Source of the DNA: CAYSPU01 sp964432995
GTDB taxonomy: Bacteria; Verrucomicrobiota; Verrucomicrobiia; Limisphaerales; JAHDYP01
Length of the DNA stretch: 10,442 bases
Assembly: GCA_964432995.1 (NCBI GenBank)
Contig: CAYSPU010000209.1
Coordinates: 1-10,442 of the forward strand
Reading direction: 5' to 3'
The notes under the pieces were generated by a model. The model ran no database searches, was not told the DNA's origin, and saw nothing but the letters and a program-made list of their open reading frames with translations. Positions 1-6,805 of the stretch are shown here, piece by piece; position 1 is the first letter of the stretch, and every line of letters begins with the position of its first letter. A program made the position numbers and the translations under genes.

Positions 1-258
1 CAGAGAGGCATGGGCCGCGAAAAGCAGAAGGCACAAAAGGAGTACGGGGGGAGACCTGCCTTTGCGGTTCTCTGCGAGCTTCTGTTGAATCCGGACCGAA
101 GGGTGCGCCAGATTCCTTGCTGTTTACAGAAGGCCGCGAAGGACCGCAGAGTGAGTGCGGCTGGGGAAACCAGTTTCTCTGCGGTTCTTGGCGTGCTTCT
201 GTTCCAAGTCCGGGGGGACCAACAACCAAGAAACGAAGAAACGAAGTTGGAGGACGCG
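1..258. repeat. Gene-free flank with diverged short repeats in alternating orientation
   Basis: No credible gene lies here. At least three copies of a roughly 30-base element are visible. Copy A (+) is at 61-90, copy B (+) at 178-213, and copy C is inverted at about 121-150. A and B match at 22 of the first 26 positions and share the core GCTTCTGTT plus a following TCCGG. A and inverted C match at about 20 of 29 positions ungapped. A weaker inverted fourth copy may lie in 1-43. A short tandem duplication of AAGAAACG sits at 228-243, flanked by CCAAC (219-223) and GTTGG (246-250). The region is downstream of the minus-strand gene ending at 259, but the T-rich tail of a classic terminator is not seen. 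These look like decayed intergenic repeats; I cannot assign a named family. Confidence 0.6.
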
Positions 259-2439
259 CTATCGAACCCTCGTGTGTCTCCAGGCCTGTCTTCCTTGTTC
301 ACTGTCCACCTGCGGCCGAAGCGATCGCCGGATTTCATCCGGGTCGCGCATGGGGGGCAGGCAGGCGGTGGCGGTGCAGAGGTGGACCGCAGGGTGATGG
401 CCGGCGAGGCGTTGAGCGGTTTCCTCGACCGGACCGACGGTACCGAGCACAACCTCGTTGGGCTGGAACACCGAATGCACCGCGCGCAGCAGGTCGCGGA
501 CTTCGGCCGACTGCGGATCGCCGGTGACGACCACGCGTAGGGGTTCTTCGAGGAGGAAGTCCAGGGTCTGCAACATCTGGGGGACCGCCTGGGGGAGGTG
601 GCGCAGTCGATGGGCGAAGGCGCGCAGGGTTCGTTCGCCTGCATCGCGGAATTCGCGGTTGCCCGTGATGGCGGCAAGCCGCAGGAGCGACATCGAAGCA
701 ATGGAGTTCCCTGAAGGTTCGGCGCCGTCGTAGTCTTCCTTCAAGTGGAGAACCAGGTCGGGCGTGGGCGTGCTTTGGAAGAAACCGCCGTGTTGCGGGT
801 CGTGGAACCGACGCAGCAGGGAGGAGGCCAGGGCCAGGGCGAAGGGCAGAAGCTCCGGGTCCAATGTGGCCTCGTAGAGGTCGAGGGTGCCGGCCAGGAC
901 GAAGGCGTAGTCGGCAACCAGTTGCGCGCGGTCGCATTCGCCCTCGCGCCAGCGATGGTGGAGTTGCTGGAGAGCGGGGTCCCAGAGCCGACGCTGCAAG
1001 AAGCGCAGGTTCTGTTCCGCGGCCTGGCGATAGTCCTCCTCGCCGAGGACGGCACAACCGCGCGCCAGGGCGCCGAGCATCAGACCGTTCCAGGAGGCCA
1101 GCACTTTGTCGTCGCAGAGCGGCCGTTGCCGCGTGGCGCGTGCGGCCAGCAACCGGGCGCAGGCCCGATCGAGCAGCGGGCGTTCCCCGGCCGACACTTC
1201 CTTATCGGCAACGTGCAGCACGTTGAGACCCAGGAGCGGATTCGGGTGGCTGTGGTCGACGAAGTTGCCCTCGGCGGTTGCGCCGAAGCGACGCAGGACC
1301 ACTGCGAGTTCGTCAGGAGAGAGCGCGGTTTTCAGCTCCGGCAGGGTCCAGCAGTAGAAGCGGCCCTCTTGTCCCTCGCTGTCGGCGTCTTCGGCGGAGT
1401 AGAACCCACCCTCGGGGTGACGAAGGTCGCGGAGGACGTAGCGAAAGATGCCCCGGGCGACGTCGGCGTAGCGGGCTTGGCCGCTGACGAGGAAGGCGTC
1501 GAGGTAGAGGTTCGCCAGTTGGGCGTTGTCGTAGAGCATCTTCTCGAAGTGGGGGACCAACCATGCGGCATCGACCGAGTATCGATGGAAGCCGCCACCG
1601 AGCTGGTCGTGGATGCCCCCCGCGGCCATGCGGTCGCAGGTGTGGAGCACCATGCGGACGGCCTCGCGATCGCCGGTGCGCACGCCGTGGCGCAGCAGGA
1701 AGGCCGGCTGGCTGGGGCGCGGGAACTTGGGCGCGGTTCCGAAGCCGCCGTGGGCGGGGTCGTATTCCTGTCGGAAGCAGTGTGCGGCCTGCGAGAGAAG
1801 ATCCGCAGACAATGGTTCGTTCGAGAGCGACGGAGGTTGGGTGGCGGTCTGGAGGCGGGCATGGAGTTCGGCGGCCGAGAGGATGAGGTCGCCGCGTCGT
1901 TCGCTCCAGAGTTCCTGGATTTGGCGCAAGAGAGAGAGGAATCCCGGGCGACCCAGGCGGTCGGTTGGGGGAAAGTACGTGCCGCCGAAGAAGGGTCGGA
2001 GGTCGGGGGTGAGGAAGACGTTGAGGGGCCAGCCCCCCTGGCCGGTGGTCGCCTGGACGAACGTCATGTGGATCAGGTCGATATCGGGTCGTTCCTCGCG
2101 ATCGATCTTGATGCTGACGAAGTGGCGGTTGAGGAAGTCGGCGACGGCGGTGTCTTCGAAGGACTCGCGTTCCATGACGTGGCACCAGTGGCAGGTGGCG
2201 TAGCCGATGGAGAGGAAGACGGGGCGATCGAGTTCGCGGGCGCGGGCGAAGGCTTCGTCGCCCCAGGGGAGCCAGTCGACGGGATTGTGCTGGTGCTGGA
2301 GGAGGTAGGGGGACTTCTCGCGGCTGAGGCGGTTTGGAGGCCGGGAGGTTGTCAGGTCGGAGGCGTTCACATTGTGGTAGAAGGTAGGCCGAGTCGGGTT
2401 TCTGGCAAGGGGCGTTGGTCGAAGTCCGCTCGTGCTCAT
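259..2439 (-). CDS. YyaL/SPATA20-type protein with thioredoxin-like domain (DUF255, COG1331)
   Basis: This 726-residue protein has two parts. The N-terminal thioredoxin-like domain (about residues 35-190) opens with the family signature NRLSREKSPYLLQH..NPVDW and holds a CHWC redox-type motif at residues 83-86, followed by KIDREERPDID. The rest is the helical-barrel, glycosidase-like region typical of the family, with VPHFEKMLYDNAQL and DDKVLASWNGLMLG. The length fits the family (roughly 680-790 residues). Biochemical function is not settled in any bacterium; a redox or sugar-processing role is inferred from fold only, and no signal peptide is evident. I chose ATG 2439 over GTG 2481 because the extra residues add only a repeat-encoded RRRITITI stretch; GTG 2370 is also possible. 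The purine-rich AGGAGGAGG upstream is 15 bases away, which is far for a ribosome site. The gene is divergent from the CPBP gene and seems monocistronic here. Family assignment is firm; exact start and role are not. Confidence 0.93.
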   Translation of the reverse strand: MSTSGLRPTPLARNPTRPTFYHNVNASDLTTSRPPNRLSREKSPYLLQHQHNPVDWLPWGDEAFARARELDRPVFLSIGYATCHWCHVMERESFEDTAVADFLNRHFVSIKIDREERPDIDLIHMTFVQATTGQGGWPLNVFLTPDLRPFFGGTYFPPTDRLGRPGFLSLLRQIQELWSERRGDLILSAAELHARLQTATQPPSLSNEPLSADLLSQAAHCFRQEYDPAHGGFGTAPKFPRPSQPAFLLRHGVRTGDREAVRMVLHTCDRMAAGGIHDQLGGGFHRYSVDAAWLVPHFEKMLYDNAQLANLYLDAFLVSGQARYADVARGIFRYVLRDLRHPEGGFYSAEDADSEGQEGRFYCWTLPELKTALSPDELAVVLRRFGATAEGNFVDHSHPNPLLGLNVLHVADKEVSAGERPLLDRACARLLAARATRQRPLCDDKVLASWNGLMLGALARGCAVLGEEDYRQAAEQNLRFLQRRLWDPALQQLHHRWREGECDRAQLVADYAFVLAGTLDLYEATLDPELLPFALALASSLLRRFHDPQHGGFFQSTPTPDLVLHLKEDYDGAEPSGNSIASMSLLRLAAITGNREFRDAGERTLRAFAHRLRHLPQAVPQMLQTLDFLLEEPLRVVVTGDPQSAEVRDLLRAVHSVFQPNEVVLGTVGPVEETAQRLAGHHPAVHLCTATACLPPMRDPDEIRRSLRPQVDSEQGRQAWRHTRVR

Positions 2440-2473
2440 GATCGTAATCGTAATCCTCCTCCTACTCGCTGGG

Positions 2474-2496
2474 CGGTTCACTAAGGAGGTGAACCG
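2474..2496. other. Strong hairpin enclosing a perfect Shine-Dalgarno-like sequence
   Basis: CGGTTCAC (2474-2481) pairs perfectly with GTGAACCG (2489-2496) around a seven-base loop TAAGGAG. On the plus strand the loop and right arm read AAGGAGGT, a textbook ribosome-binding sequence. On the minus strand the same bases read CACCTCCTTA, matching the 16S rRNA 3' tail. No plausible start codon follows at normal spacing on the plus strand, so the role is unknown. Imperfect outer arms (2452-2467 and 2504-2519, about 12 of 16 complementary) could extend it into a longer cruciform. Confidence 0.7.
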
Positions 2497-2513
2497 GAGG
2501 GGGGAGGAGGAGT

Positions 2514-2560
2514 GAGATTAAGAGCAAGATTAAGATTAAGATTAGGATTAAGATTAGGAT
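2514..2560 (+). repeat. GATTAA/GATTAG hexamer tandem repeat
   Basis: Roughly seven imperfect six-base units of the type GATTAA, GATTAG or GAGCAA follow each other without gaps. A related GATTAC pair lies in the opposite orientation at 2440-2456, so the two repeat blocks flank the hairpin as an inverted arrangement. The block is far lower in GC than its surroundings. It is non-coding by my reading. Confidence 0.75.
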
Positions 2561-2665
2561 GGGGAGCGGGATTGAGATCGGGAGGGGAGGCCGGGCATAC
2601 GCGCCTTCCGTGGGGCGGGTCCTTTCCGCTTTCCCGGCGGAAGACCGGCGGTTTAGTGTCTGGGC

Positions 2666-3370
2666 ATGGTGACGGTGCGACCGTGGAAGGTGGATTCGTT
2701 GGCGCGTCTGGGGTTGGGGCTGCTGCTGGGGCTCTCGCTGGGGGGGCTGCTGGCGAGTCTGCTCGAGCCGCCGGAGGCGTTTCCACTGGCGCGGTTTCTG
2801 TTGACGACGCTGAGCTTTCACTGCGCGACGTTTCTCTTCGTCCACGTGTTTCTGCGGGAGAACGGAGACACGTGGTCCGGGGCGTTTGGGTTGCGGGTGT
2901 CGGGCGCGGGCAGGGTGGTGCTGTTGGCGGCGGGGCTGACGGTGCTGGTGCTGCCGGGGGTGTGGGTGCTGAGTTCGCTGTCGGTCTGGGGCATCCGCTG
3001 GATGCAGATGGAGCCGGAGGCCCAGCAGGCGGTGATGGCGCTGCGGGAGGCGGCGGATCCGCTGCAGCAGGTGGTAATGAGCGGCGTGGCGGTGTTGGTG
3101 GCGCCGGCGGCGGAGGAGACGCTGTTTCGCGGAGTGCTCTATCCCGCGGTGAAGCGTTGGTTGGGCGGGGCGGGGAGCGCGGTGTTGACAGCGATTGTTT
3201 TTGCGGTGATCCACGCGAATTTGATGACGCTGGTGCCCCTCTTCTTTCTGGCGCTGTTCTTCACGTGGTTGTACGAGCGGACCGGCACCCTGATGGCACC
3301 GGTGATCGGTCACGCGACATTCAACCTGGCGAACGTCATCTTCCTCCTGGCGGGTTTGGGTCCGACATGA
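2666..3370 (+). CDS. CPBP family intramembrane glutamic protease (Abi/CAAX-type)
   Basis: A 234-residue integral membrane protein with several hydrophobic helices, roughly at residues 12-33, 42-63, 84-107, 134-149, 171-183 and 187-203, with a last one near the C terminus. The three hallmark motifs of the CPBP (Rce1-like) family are present in order: EExxxR as E150-E151-x3-R155, FxxxH as F179-x3-H183, and HxxxN as H216-x3-N220. All proposed catalytic residues are therefore present and the length is usual. Bacterial members are implicated in peptide or protein maturation and bacteriocin immunity, but the substrate here is unknown. The ATG at 2666 begins directly before a basic N terminus and has only a weak ribosome site. 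Its stop overlaps the thiL start as ATGA, implying translational coupling. It appears to head the five-gene operon ending at alr, although no functional link to thiL is known. Confidence 0.92.
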   Translation: MVTVRPWKVDSLARLGLGLLLGLSLGGLLASLLEPPEAFPLARFLLTTLSFHCATFLFVHVFLRENGDTWSGAFGLRVSGAGRVVLLAAGLTVLVLPGVWVLSSLSVWGIRWMQMEPEAQQAVMALREAADPLQQVVMSGVAVLVAPAAEETLFRGVLYPAVKRWLGGAGSAVLTAIVFAVIHANLMTLVPLFFLALFFTWLYERTGTLMAPVIGHATFNLANVIFLLAGLGPT

Positions 3371-4464
3371 ACGAACGGGAACTAATCGAGCGCCTGCGGC
3401 AGGGGCTGCCAACCCACGAGAGCACTCGAGTGGGCGTCGGGGACGACTGCGCCGTGCTGGATCTGGGCGTCCCCGGCCGCTGGCTTTTGTTCAAAACGGA
3501 TGCAGTGGTCGAAGGTGTGCATTTTCAGCGCGCGGACGATGCGCGTCGGGTGGGGCACAAGGCGCTCGCGCGCTGTTTGAGCGACGTGGCGGCGATGGCG
3601 GGGACGCCGACGCACGGGTTAGTGACGCTGGGATTGCCGGCGTCGTATGAACCGGCGTGGGTGGAAGGTCTCTATGCCGGCCTGAACGAGCTTGCGCGGC
3701 GGCACGGCGTCGGGATCGTTGGGGGCGAGACCACCGCGAATCCGCAAGGGGTCTTCGTTTCGATTGCGCTCCTGGGGTGGGTGGAGGCGGGGCGCTGTCC
3801 GCTGCGTTCCGGGGCGCGGGTGGGAGACGCGATTCTGGTGACGGGCGAGCTGGGCGGGTCGTTGGCTTCGGGCAAGCACCTGGATTTCGAGCCGCGGTTG
3901 GAGGAGGCGCGCTGGTTGGCGGGGCATGGCGGGATTCACTCGATGATCGATGTGAGCGACGGGTTGGCGGCGGATTTGCCGCACATCTTGCGGGCGAGCG
4001 GTGTGGGAGCCGAGTTGCTGGCGGGAGCGATTCCGATCAGCGCGGCGGCGCAGGCGGTGCCGCGGCCGGCGGCGGGGGGGGAGACGGGGCAGGGAGCANN
4101 NNNNNNNNGGGGGGCGGGGTGGCGGGGGGGGCCGGTGGCGCCGGCGGCGGGGGGGGGGGGGGGGCGGGGGCGGGGGGGGGGGGGGGAGGGGGGGCAGGGA
4201 GCTGTGGAGGGGGCGGCGTGGCGGCGATCACCGGGGCGGCCGCCGTTGTTTTCGGCATTGGCCGATGGCGAGGACTTCGAGTTGTTGTTCACGGTGGCGG
4301 CGGGGGAAGCGGTGCCGCTGGTCGACGCGTGGAAGGAACGGTATCCGGGGCTCCGCCTGAGCTGCATTGGTCGGATTACCGCGGGGTCCGGCGTTGCGAT
4401 TCGCGATCGATCGGGGGTGCGGCCTTTGGAGGTGCATGGCTACGTTCATTTCGAGAAGTCCTGA
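3367..4464 (+). CDS. thiL: Thiamine-monophosphate kinase (interrupted by an assembly gap)
   Basis: ThiL phosphorylates thiamine monophosphate with ATP to give thiamine diphosphate, the last step of cofactor synthesis, in the cytoplasm. The PurM/ThiL-family motifs are clear: GVGDDCAV at residues 23-30 (metal-binding aspartates), FKTDAVVEGVHF at 42-53, LSDVAAMAG at 71-79, VGGETT at 118-123, DVSDGL at 195-200 and DGEDFELLF at 300-308. As read, the product is 365 residues. About 35 residues around 230-264 come from ten N and poly-G sequence (4098-4202) that looks like a duplicated, degraded contig end. Removing that 105-base unit keeps the frame and gives 330 residues, a normal length. The start overlaps the CPBP stop by four bases and the end overlaps tsaE by 29. 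I regard the gene as intact in the organism; thiL identity is very secure. Confidence 0.93.
   Translation: MNERELIERLRQGLPTHESTRVGVGDDCAVLDLGVPGRWLLFKTDAVVEGVHFQRADDARRVGHKALARCLSDVAAMAGTPTHGLVTLGLPASYEPAWVEGLYAGLNELARRHGVGIVGGETTANPQGVFVSIALLGWVEAGRCPLRSGARVGDAILVTGELGGSLASGKHLDFEPRLEEARWLAGHGGIHSMIDVSDGLAADLPHILRASGVGAELLAGAIPISAAAQAVPRPAAGGETGQGAXXXXGAGWRGGPVAPAAGGGGGRGRGGGGEGGQGAVEGAAWRRSPGRPPLFSALADGEDFELLFTVAAGEAVPLVDAWKERYPGLRLSCIGRITAGSGVAIRDRSGVRPLEVHGYVHFEKS
4098..4202. other. Assembly gap plus poly-G artefact inside thiL
   Basis: Ten N occupy 4099-4108. The following 4109-4190 is nearly pure G with scattered C. The 24 bases ending at 4097 and the 24 ending at 4202 are the same except for two positions (AC versus GG), both ending GGGGCAGGGAGC, and they lie exactly 105 bases apart. 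The stretch near 4134-4158 also resembles 4056-4080 upstream. This is what a false gap between overlapping contig ends would look like, with the right-hand copy eroded towards G. Confidence 0.85.
4428..4433 (+). promoter_or_regulatory. Ribosome-binding site of tsaE within the thiL 3' end
   Basis: GGAGGT lies within thiL codons just before the ATG at 4436. The spacing from GGAGG is only three bases, shorter than ideal, but it is the only start that places the conserved TsaE N terminus correctly. It suggests tsaE translation depends on ribosomes finishing thiL. Confidence 0.5.
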
Positions 4465-4921
4465 GAGCACGATTGCCTTGGGAGAGGAATGGGGCGCCGC
4501 CGCGCAGGCCGGCTGGGTGATCGCATTGTCCGGAGACCTGGGGGCGGGCAAGACGCAGTTGGTCAAGGGTGTGGCGCGGGGTTTGGGGATCAGCGCCGAG
4601 GTGCACTCGCCGACGTTCGCCCTGCTGCTCGAGTACGGCGGGGGGCGGCTTCCGCTGGTGCACGTGGATCTGTATCGGCTCGACACGCCGGAGCAGGTGA
4701 TGGGCGCCGGGCTCGAGGAGTATCTGTATCCGCGCGGCGGCATCACCGTGGTGGAATGGGCGGAGAAATGGTGGGGGCCGCCTCCGGGTGAGAGGCCGGC
4801 GCCCGGGTTCCTGCGCCGGGTGCGCATCGAATGGCGGGGGGAGACCGAACGTGGCATTGAGTATGAAGATCTTGGCGCTGGAATTCTCGTCGGCACGGCG
4901 CAGCGTGGCCCTGGCGGCTGA
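4436..4921 (+). CDS. tsaE: tRNA t6A biosynthesis ATPase TsaE
   Basis: TsaE (YjeE) is the small ATPase that drives turnover of the TsaB-TsaD complex making threonylcarbamoyl-adenosine at position 37 of ANN-decoding tRNAs. The 161-residue product is normal in size. Visible motifs are the Walker A loop GDLGAGKT at residues 33-40, SPTFALLLEY (the switch-like region), HVDLYRLD, and ITVVEWAEKW near residue 105, all characteristic of the family. The ATG at 4436 is inside thiL (29-base overlap). The C-terminal strand, with the ETERGIEYED pattern matching the family end, runs into tsaB: the last 59 bases are read in two frames. The final 15 or so residues (GAGILVGTAQRGPGG) look like a non-conserved tail. 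Neighbouring tsaB confirms the role. No tsaD or tsaC is in the window, so these must be elsewhere. Confidence 0.95.
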   Translation: MATFISRSPESTIALGEEWGAAAQAGWVIALSGDLGAGKTQLVKGVARGLGISAEVHSPTFALLLEYGGGRLPLVHVDLYRLDTPEQVMGAGLEEYLYPRGGITVVEWAEKWWGPPPGERPAPGFLRRVRIEWRGETERGIEYEDLGAGILVGTAQRGPGG

Positions 4922-5549
4922 GGGGAGGGTGCTGGCTGCTGCCGGAGAAGACGCGCCGCCATGTGGCGGCCCGTTGCACCTGGTGCGCTCCGTCTGCCAG
5001 AAAGCGGGGGTGTCGACTGCGGAGATTGAGGGCATCGCGGTGGGTTTGGGGCCGGGCTCCTACACGGGCGTGCGGGTGGCGATTGCGCTGGCGCAAGGCT
5101 GGCAGTTGGCGCGGGGGATTCGGCTGCTGGGGATCTCGAGCGTCGAGGTGATGGCGCGGCAAGCGCTGGATCGCCAGTGGTTTGGCGGCCTCAGTCTCGT
5201 CGTGGACGCGCAGCGGGGCGAGTATTACCTCGCGCGCTACGCAATCGCCCCGGGCCGGGCGGAGGAGAGCGCGAAGCTCCGACTGGCCCGACGGGAGGAG
5301 GTGCTCGAGCGGATTGCAGCCGGGGACCGGGTGGCGGGACCGGATCCGGTTCCTGGTGCGACGGCGGTGGCGTCTCTGGTGCCCGAGGCGGCGACGCTGG
5401 CCCTGCTGGCGCTCGGGAGAGCCGACTTCGTCCGCGGAGACGGACTTGAGCCGGTCTACCTGCGGGAGGTGAGCTACGTGAAGGCGCCGCCGTTGCGGGC
5501 GATCCCGCCGGTGAAGGGCGGGGCGGAGAAGTCGGAGAACGGAAGGTGA
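4863..5549 (+). CDS. tsaB: tRNA t6A biosynthesis protein TsaB (YeaZ-like)
   Basis: TsaB is the inactive paralogue and partner of TsaD that scaffolds the t6A threonylcarbamoyltransferase with TsaE. The 228-residue protein begins with the ASKHA-fold strand MKILALEFSS followed by RRSVALA. It carries the family signature GLGPGSYTGVRVAIALAQG at 61-79, then a second conserved block LSLVVDAQRGEYYLARY at about 110-126. It ends with the usual PVYLRE motif and a short charged tail. The ATG at 4863 is chosen because it places the N-terminal strand as in the family, although an open frame extends further upstream. It overlaps tsaE by 59 bases and has no good ribosome site, so coupled translation is likely. 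alr follows after about 26 bases. Confidence 0.94.
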   Translation: MKILALEFSSARRSVALAAEGRVLAAAGEDAPPCGGPLHLVRSVCQKAGVSTAEIEGIAVGLGPGSYTGVRVAIALAQGWQLARGIRLLGISSVEVMARQALDRQWFGGLSLVVDAQRGEYYLARYAIAPGRAEESAKLRLARREEVLERIAAGDRVAGPDPVPGATAVASLVPEAATLALLALGRADFVRGDGLEPVYLREVSYVKAPPLRAIPPVKGGAEKSENGR

Positions 5550-5575
5550 TCCTAGGTAGGTGCGATTTGAAGAGC

Positions 5576-6718
5576 ATGAGCATGACACATCGGTGTTGGG
5601 CGGAGGTGGACCTGGAGGCGTTACGGGAGAACCTGGCGTGGATCCGCCAGCGAGTCGGGCCGGGGGTCCGGATCATGACGGTGGTGAAGGCTGATGCCTA
5701 CGGGCACGGCCTCAAGCACATCGCGTCGCATCTGATGCGCTGTGGCACGGATGTTTTTGGGGTGGCGAACCTGGGAGAGGCGAGGGCGATTCGGAGCGTG
5801 GGGCGCGGCTGGCCGATTCTGATGCTGGGCGCGTGTTTGCCGGACGAAGTGGAAGCGGCGGTGGAAGACGACGTGATGCCGACGGTGTCCACGATGGAGG
5901 AGGCGCGGCTCTTTGGGCGAAGCGCGGTGCGGTTAGGCCGGACGGCCCGGGTGCACGTGAAGGTCGACACGGGGATGGGACGGTTGGGGGTCGAACCGGC
6001 GGCGGCGGCGGCGCTGGTGCGGGCTGTCTCGCGGCTGGAGGGAGTTGTGGTGGATGGGGTGTTCACGCACTTCGCGTCGGCCGAGGACGACGCGGAGTAT
6101 ACGGCGCTGCAGTTCCGGCGATTTGGTCGGGTGTTGCGCGCGCTCGCGCGGTGCGGGGTGCAGGTGCCTTGGGTGCATGCGAGCAACAGCGGCGCGATCC
6201 TGCACGTGCCGGAGTCCTGGGGGAATCTGGTGCGCCCCGGCTTGATGGTTTATGGCATCGTGCCGCCGGGCCGGCGACGGAGCGCGGCGGAACTGGCCCG
6301 CCAGTTGCAGCCGGCGCTCTCGTTCCGGTGTCGCGTCGGCTTGGTGAAGACGGTGAAGAAGGGGAGTGCGCTTAGCTACGGCAGGACCTTCATCGCGCCG
6401 CGGCGGATGCGCGTGGCGACGATTACGGCCGGCTACGGCGATGGTTTTCCCCGGGCGGCGAGCAATCGCGCCTGCGTGCTGGTGCAGGGACGGCGTTGTC
6501 CGGTGGTCGGTCGAGTGACGATGGACCAGACCCTGGTGGACGTTTCGTCGCTGGGCGAGGTGGCGCCGGGGGAGGAAGCAACGCTGATCGGGGCGCAGGG
6601 GGAGGAGTGCATCTCCGCAACGGAGCTGGCGAGCTGGTGCGGGACGATTCCCTGGGAGATTCTCACGGGCATTTCGTATCGAGTGCCGCGTGTCTACCGG
6701 GGCGCGCAGGCGGCGTGA
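5576..6718 (+). CDS. alr: Alanine racemase
   Basis: Alr is a pyridoxal-phosphate enzyme interconverting L- and D-alanine, supplying D-alanine for peptidoglycan. From ATG 5576 the product is 380 residues, normal for the family. It shows WAEVDLEALRENL near the N terminus and VVKADAYGHG with the cofactor lysine at residue 38. HVKVDTGMGRLG and VFTHFASAED of the barrel follow, then HASNSGAIL, RPGLMVYG, and the second catalytic residue in LSYGRTF (tyrosine 268). The C-terminal domain has GYGDGFPR and VGRVTMDQ. The start is uncertain: GTG 5546, ATG 5576 and ATG 5582 are in frame. The weak AAGAG at 5570-5574 is best spaced for 5582, while 5546 would overlap tsaB. It is the last gene of the plus-strand run. 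Both catalytic residues are present, so it should be active. Confidence 0.95.
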   Translation: MSMTHRCWAEVDLEALRENLAWIRQRVGPGVRIMTVVKADAYGHGLKHIASHLMRCGTDVFGVANLGEARAIRSVGRGWPILMLGACLPDEVEAAVEDDVMPTVSTMEEARLFGRSAVRLGRTARVHVKVDTGMGRLGVEPAAAAALVRAVSRLEGVVVDGVFTHFASAEDDAEYTALQFRRFGRVLRALARCGVQVPWVHASNSGAILHVPESWGNLVRPGLMVYGIVPPGRRRSAAELARQLQPALSFRCRVGLVKTVKKGSALSYGRTFIAPRRMRVATITAGYGDGFPRAASNRACVLVQGRRCPVVGRVTMDQTLVDVSSLGEVAPGEEATLIGAQGEECISATELASWCGTIPWEILTGISYRVPRVYRGAQAA

Positions 6719-6721
6719 GGC

Positions 6722-6783
6722 AGGAGCTAGGAGTTGGGAGCTAGGAAGATGGGGAAGAAGGTAGGAGCCAGGAGTCAGTAGGC
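6722..6783 (+). repeat. AGGAGCT heptamer tandem repeat
   Basis: Successive seven-base units are AGGAGCT, AGGAGTT, GGGAGCT and AGGAAGA (6722-6749). After a 13-base interruption come AGGAGCC, AGGAGTC and AGTAGGC (6763-6783). The block begins four bases after the alr stop and is non-coding. Confidence 0.75.
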
Positions 6784-6805
6784 GGGTTTTGCGCCCCAGA
6801 GGTAG

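Larger units (their letters stand above)
2440..2665. promoter_or_regulatory. Divergent spacer between the YyaL-type and CPBP genes
   Basis: This spacer must contain the promoters of both flanking genes, but I see no convincing -35/-10 pair on either strand. It holds GATTAC repeats read on the minus strand (2440-2456), a central hairpin (2474-2496), a purine-rich stretch (2497-2512) and GATTAA/GATTAG repeats (about 2514-2560). The remaining 100 bases up to the CPBP start are GC-rich and featureless apart from CCGGCGG-type sequence. Confidence 0.5.

Noticed and set aside
745..2484. 579-residue open frame on the plus strand opposite the YyaL-type gene
   Set aside because: It is antisense to a gene with clear family motifs; its Glu/Gly/Val-rich composition is what high GC makes in the reverse frame, and I see no motifs.
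2514..2560. CRISPR-like array
   Set aside because: Units are six bases long with no spacers, and no cas gene is nearby.
2512..3366. Upstream extension of the thiL frame, starting at a GTG in the hexamer repeat
   Set aside because: It runs through the CPBP gene in another frame; the translation is Gly/Ala/Arg-rich without homology, and ThiL has a normal N terminus at 3367.
4109..4190. Glycine-rich linker or G-quadruplex in thiL
   Set aside because: The duplicated flanks and adjacent N run make a sequencing or assembly artefact far more likely.
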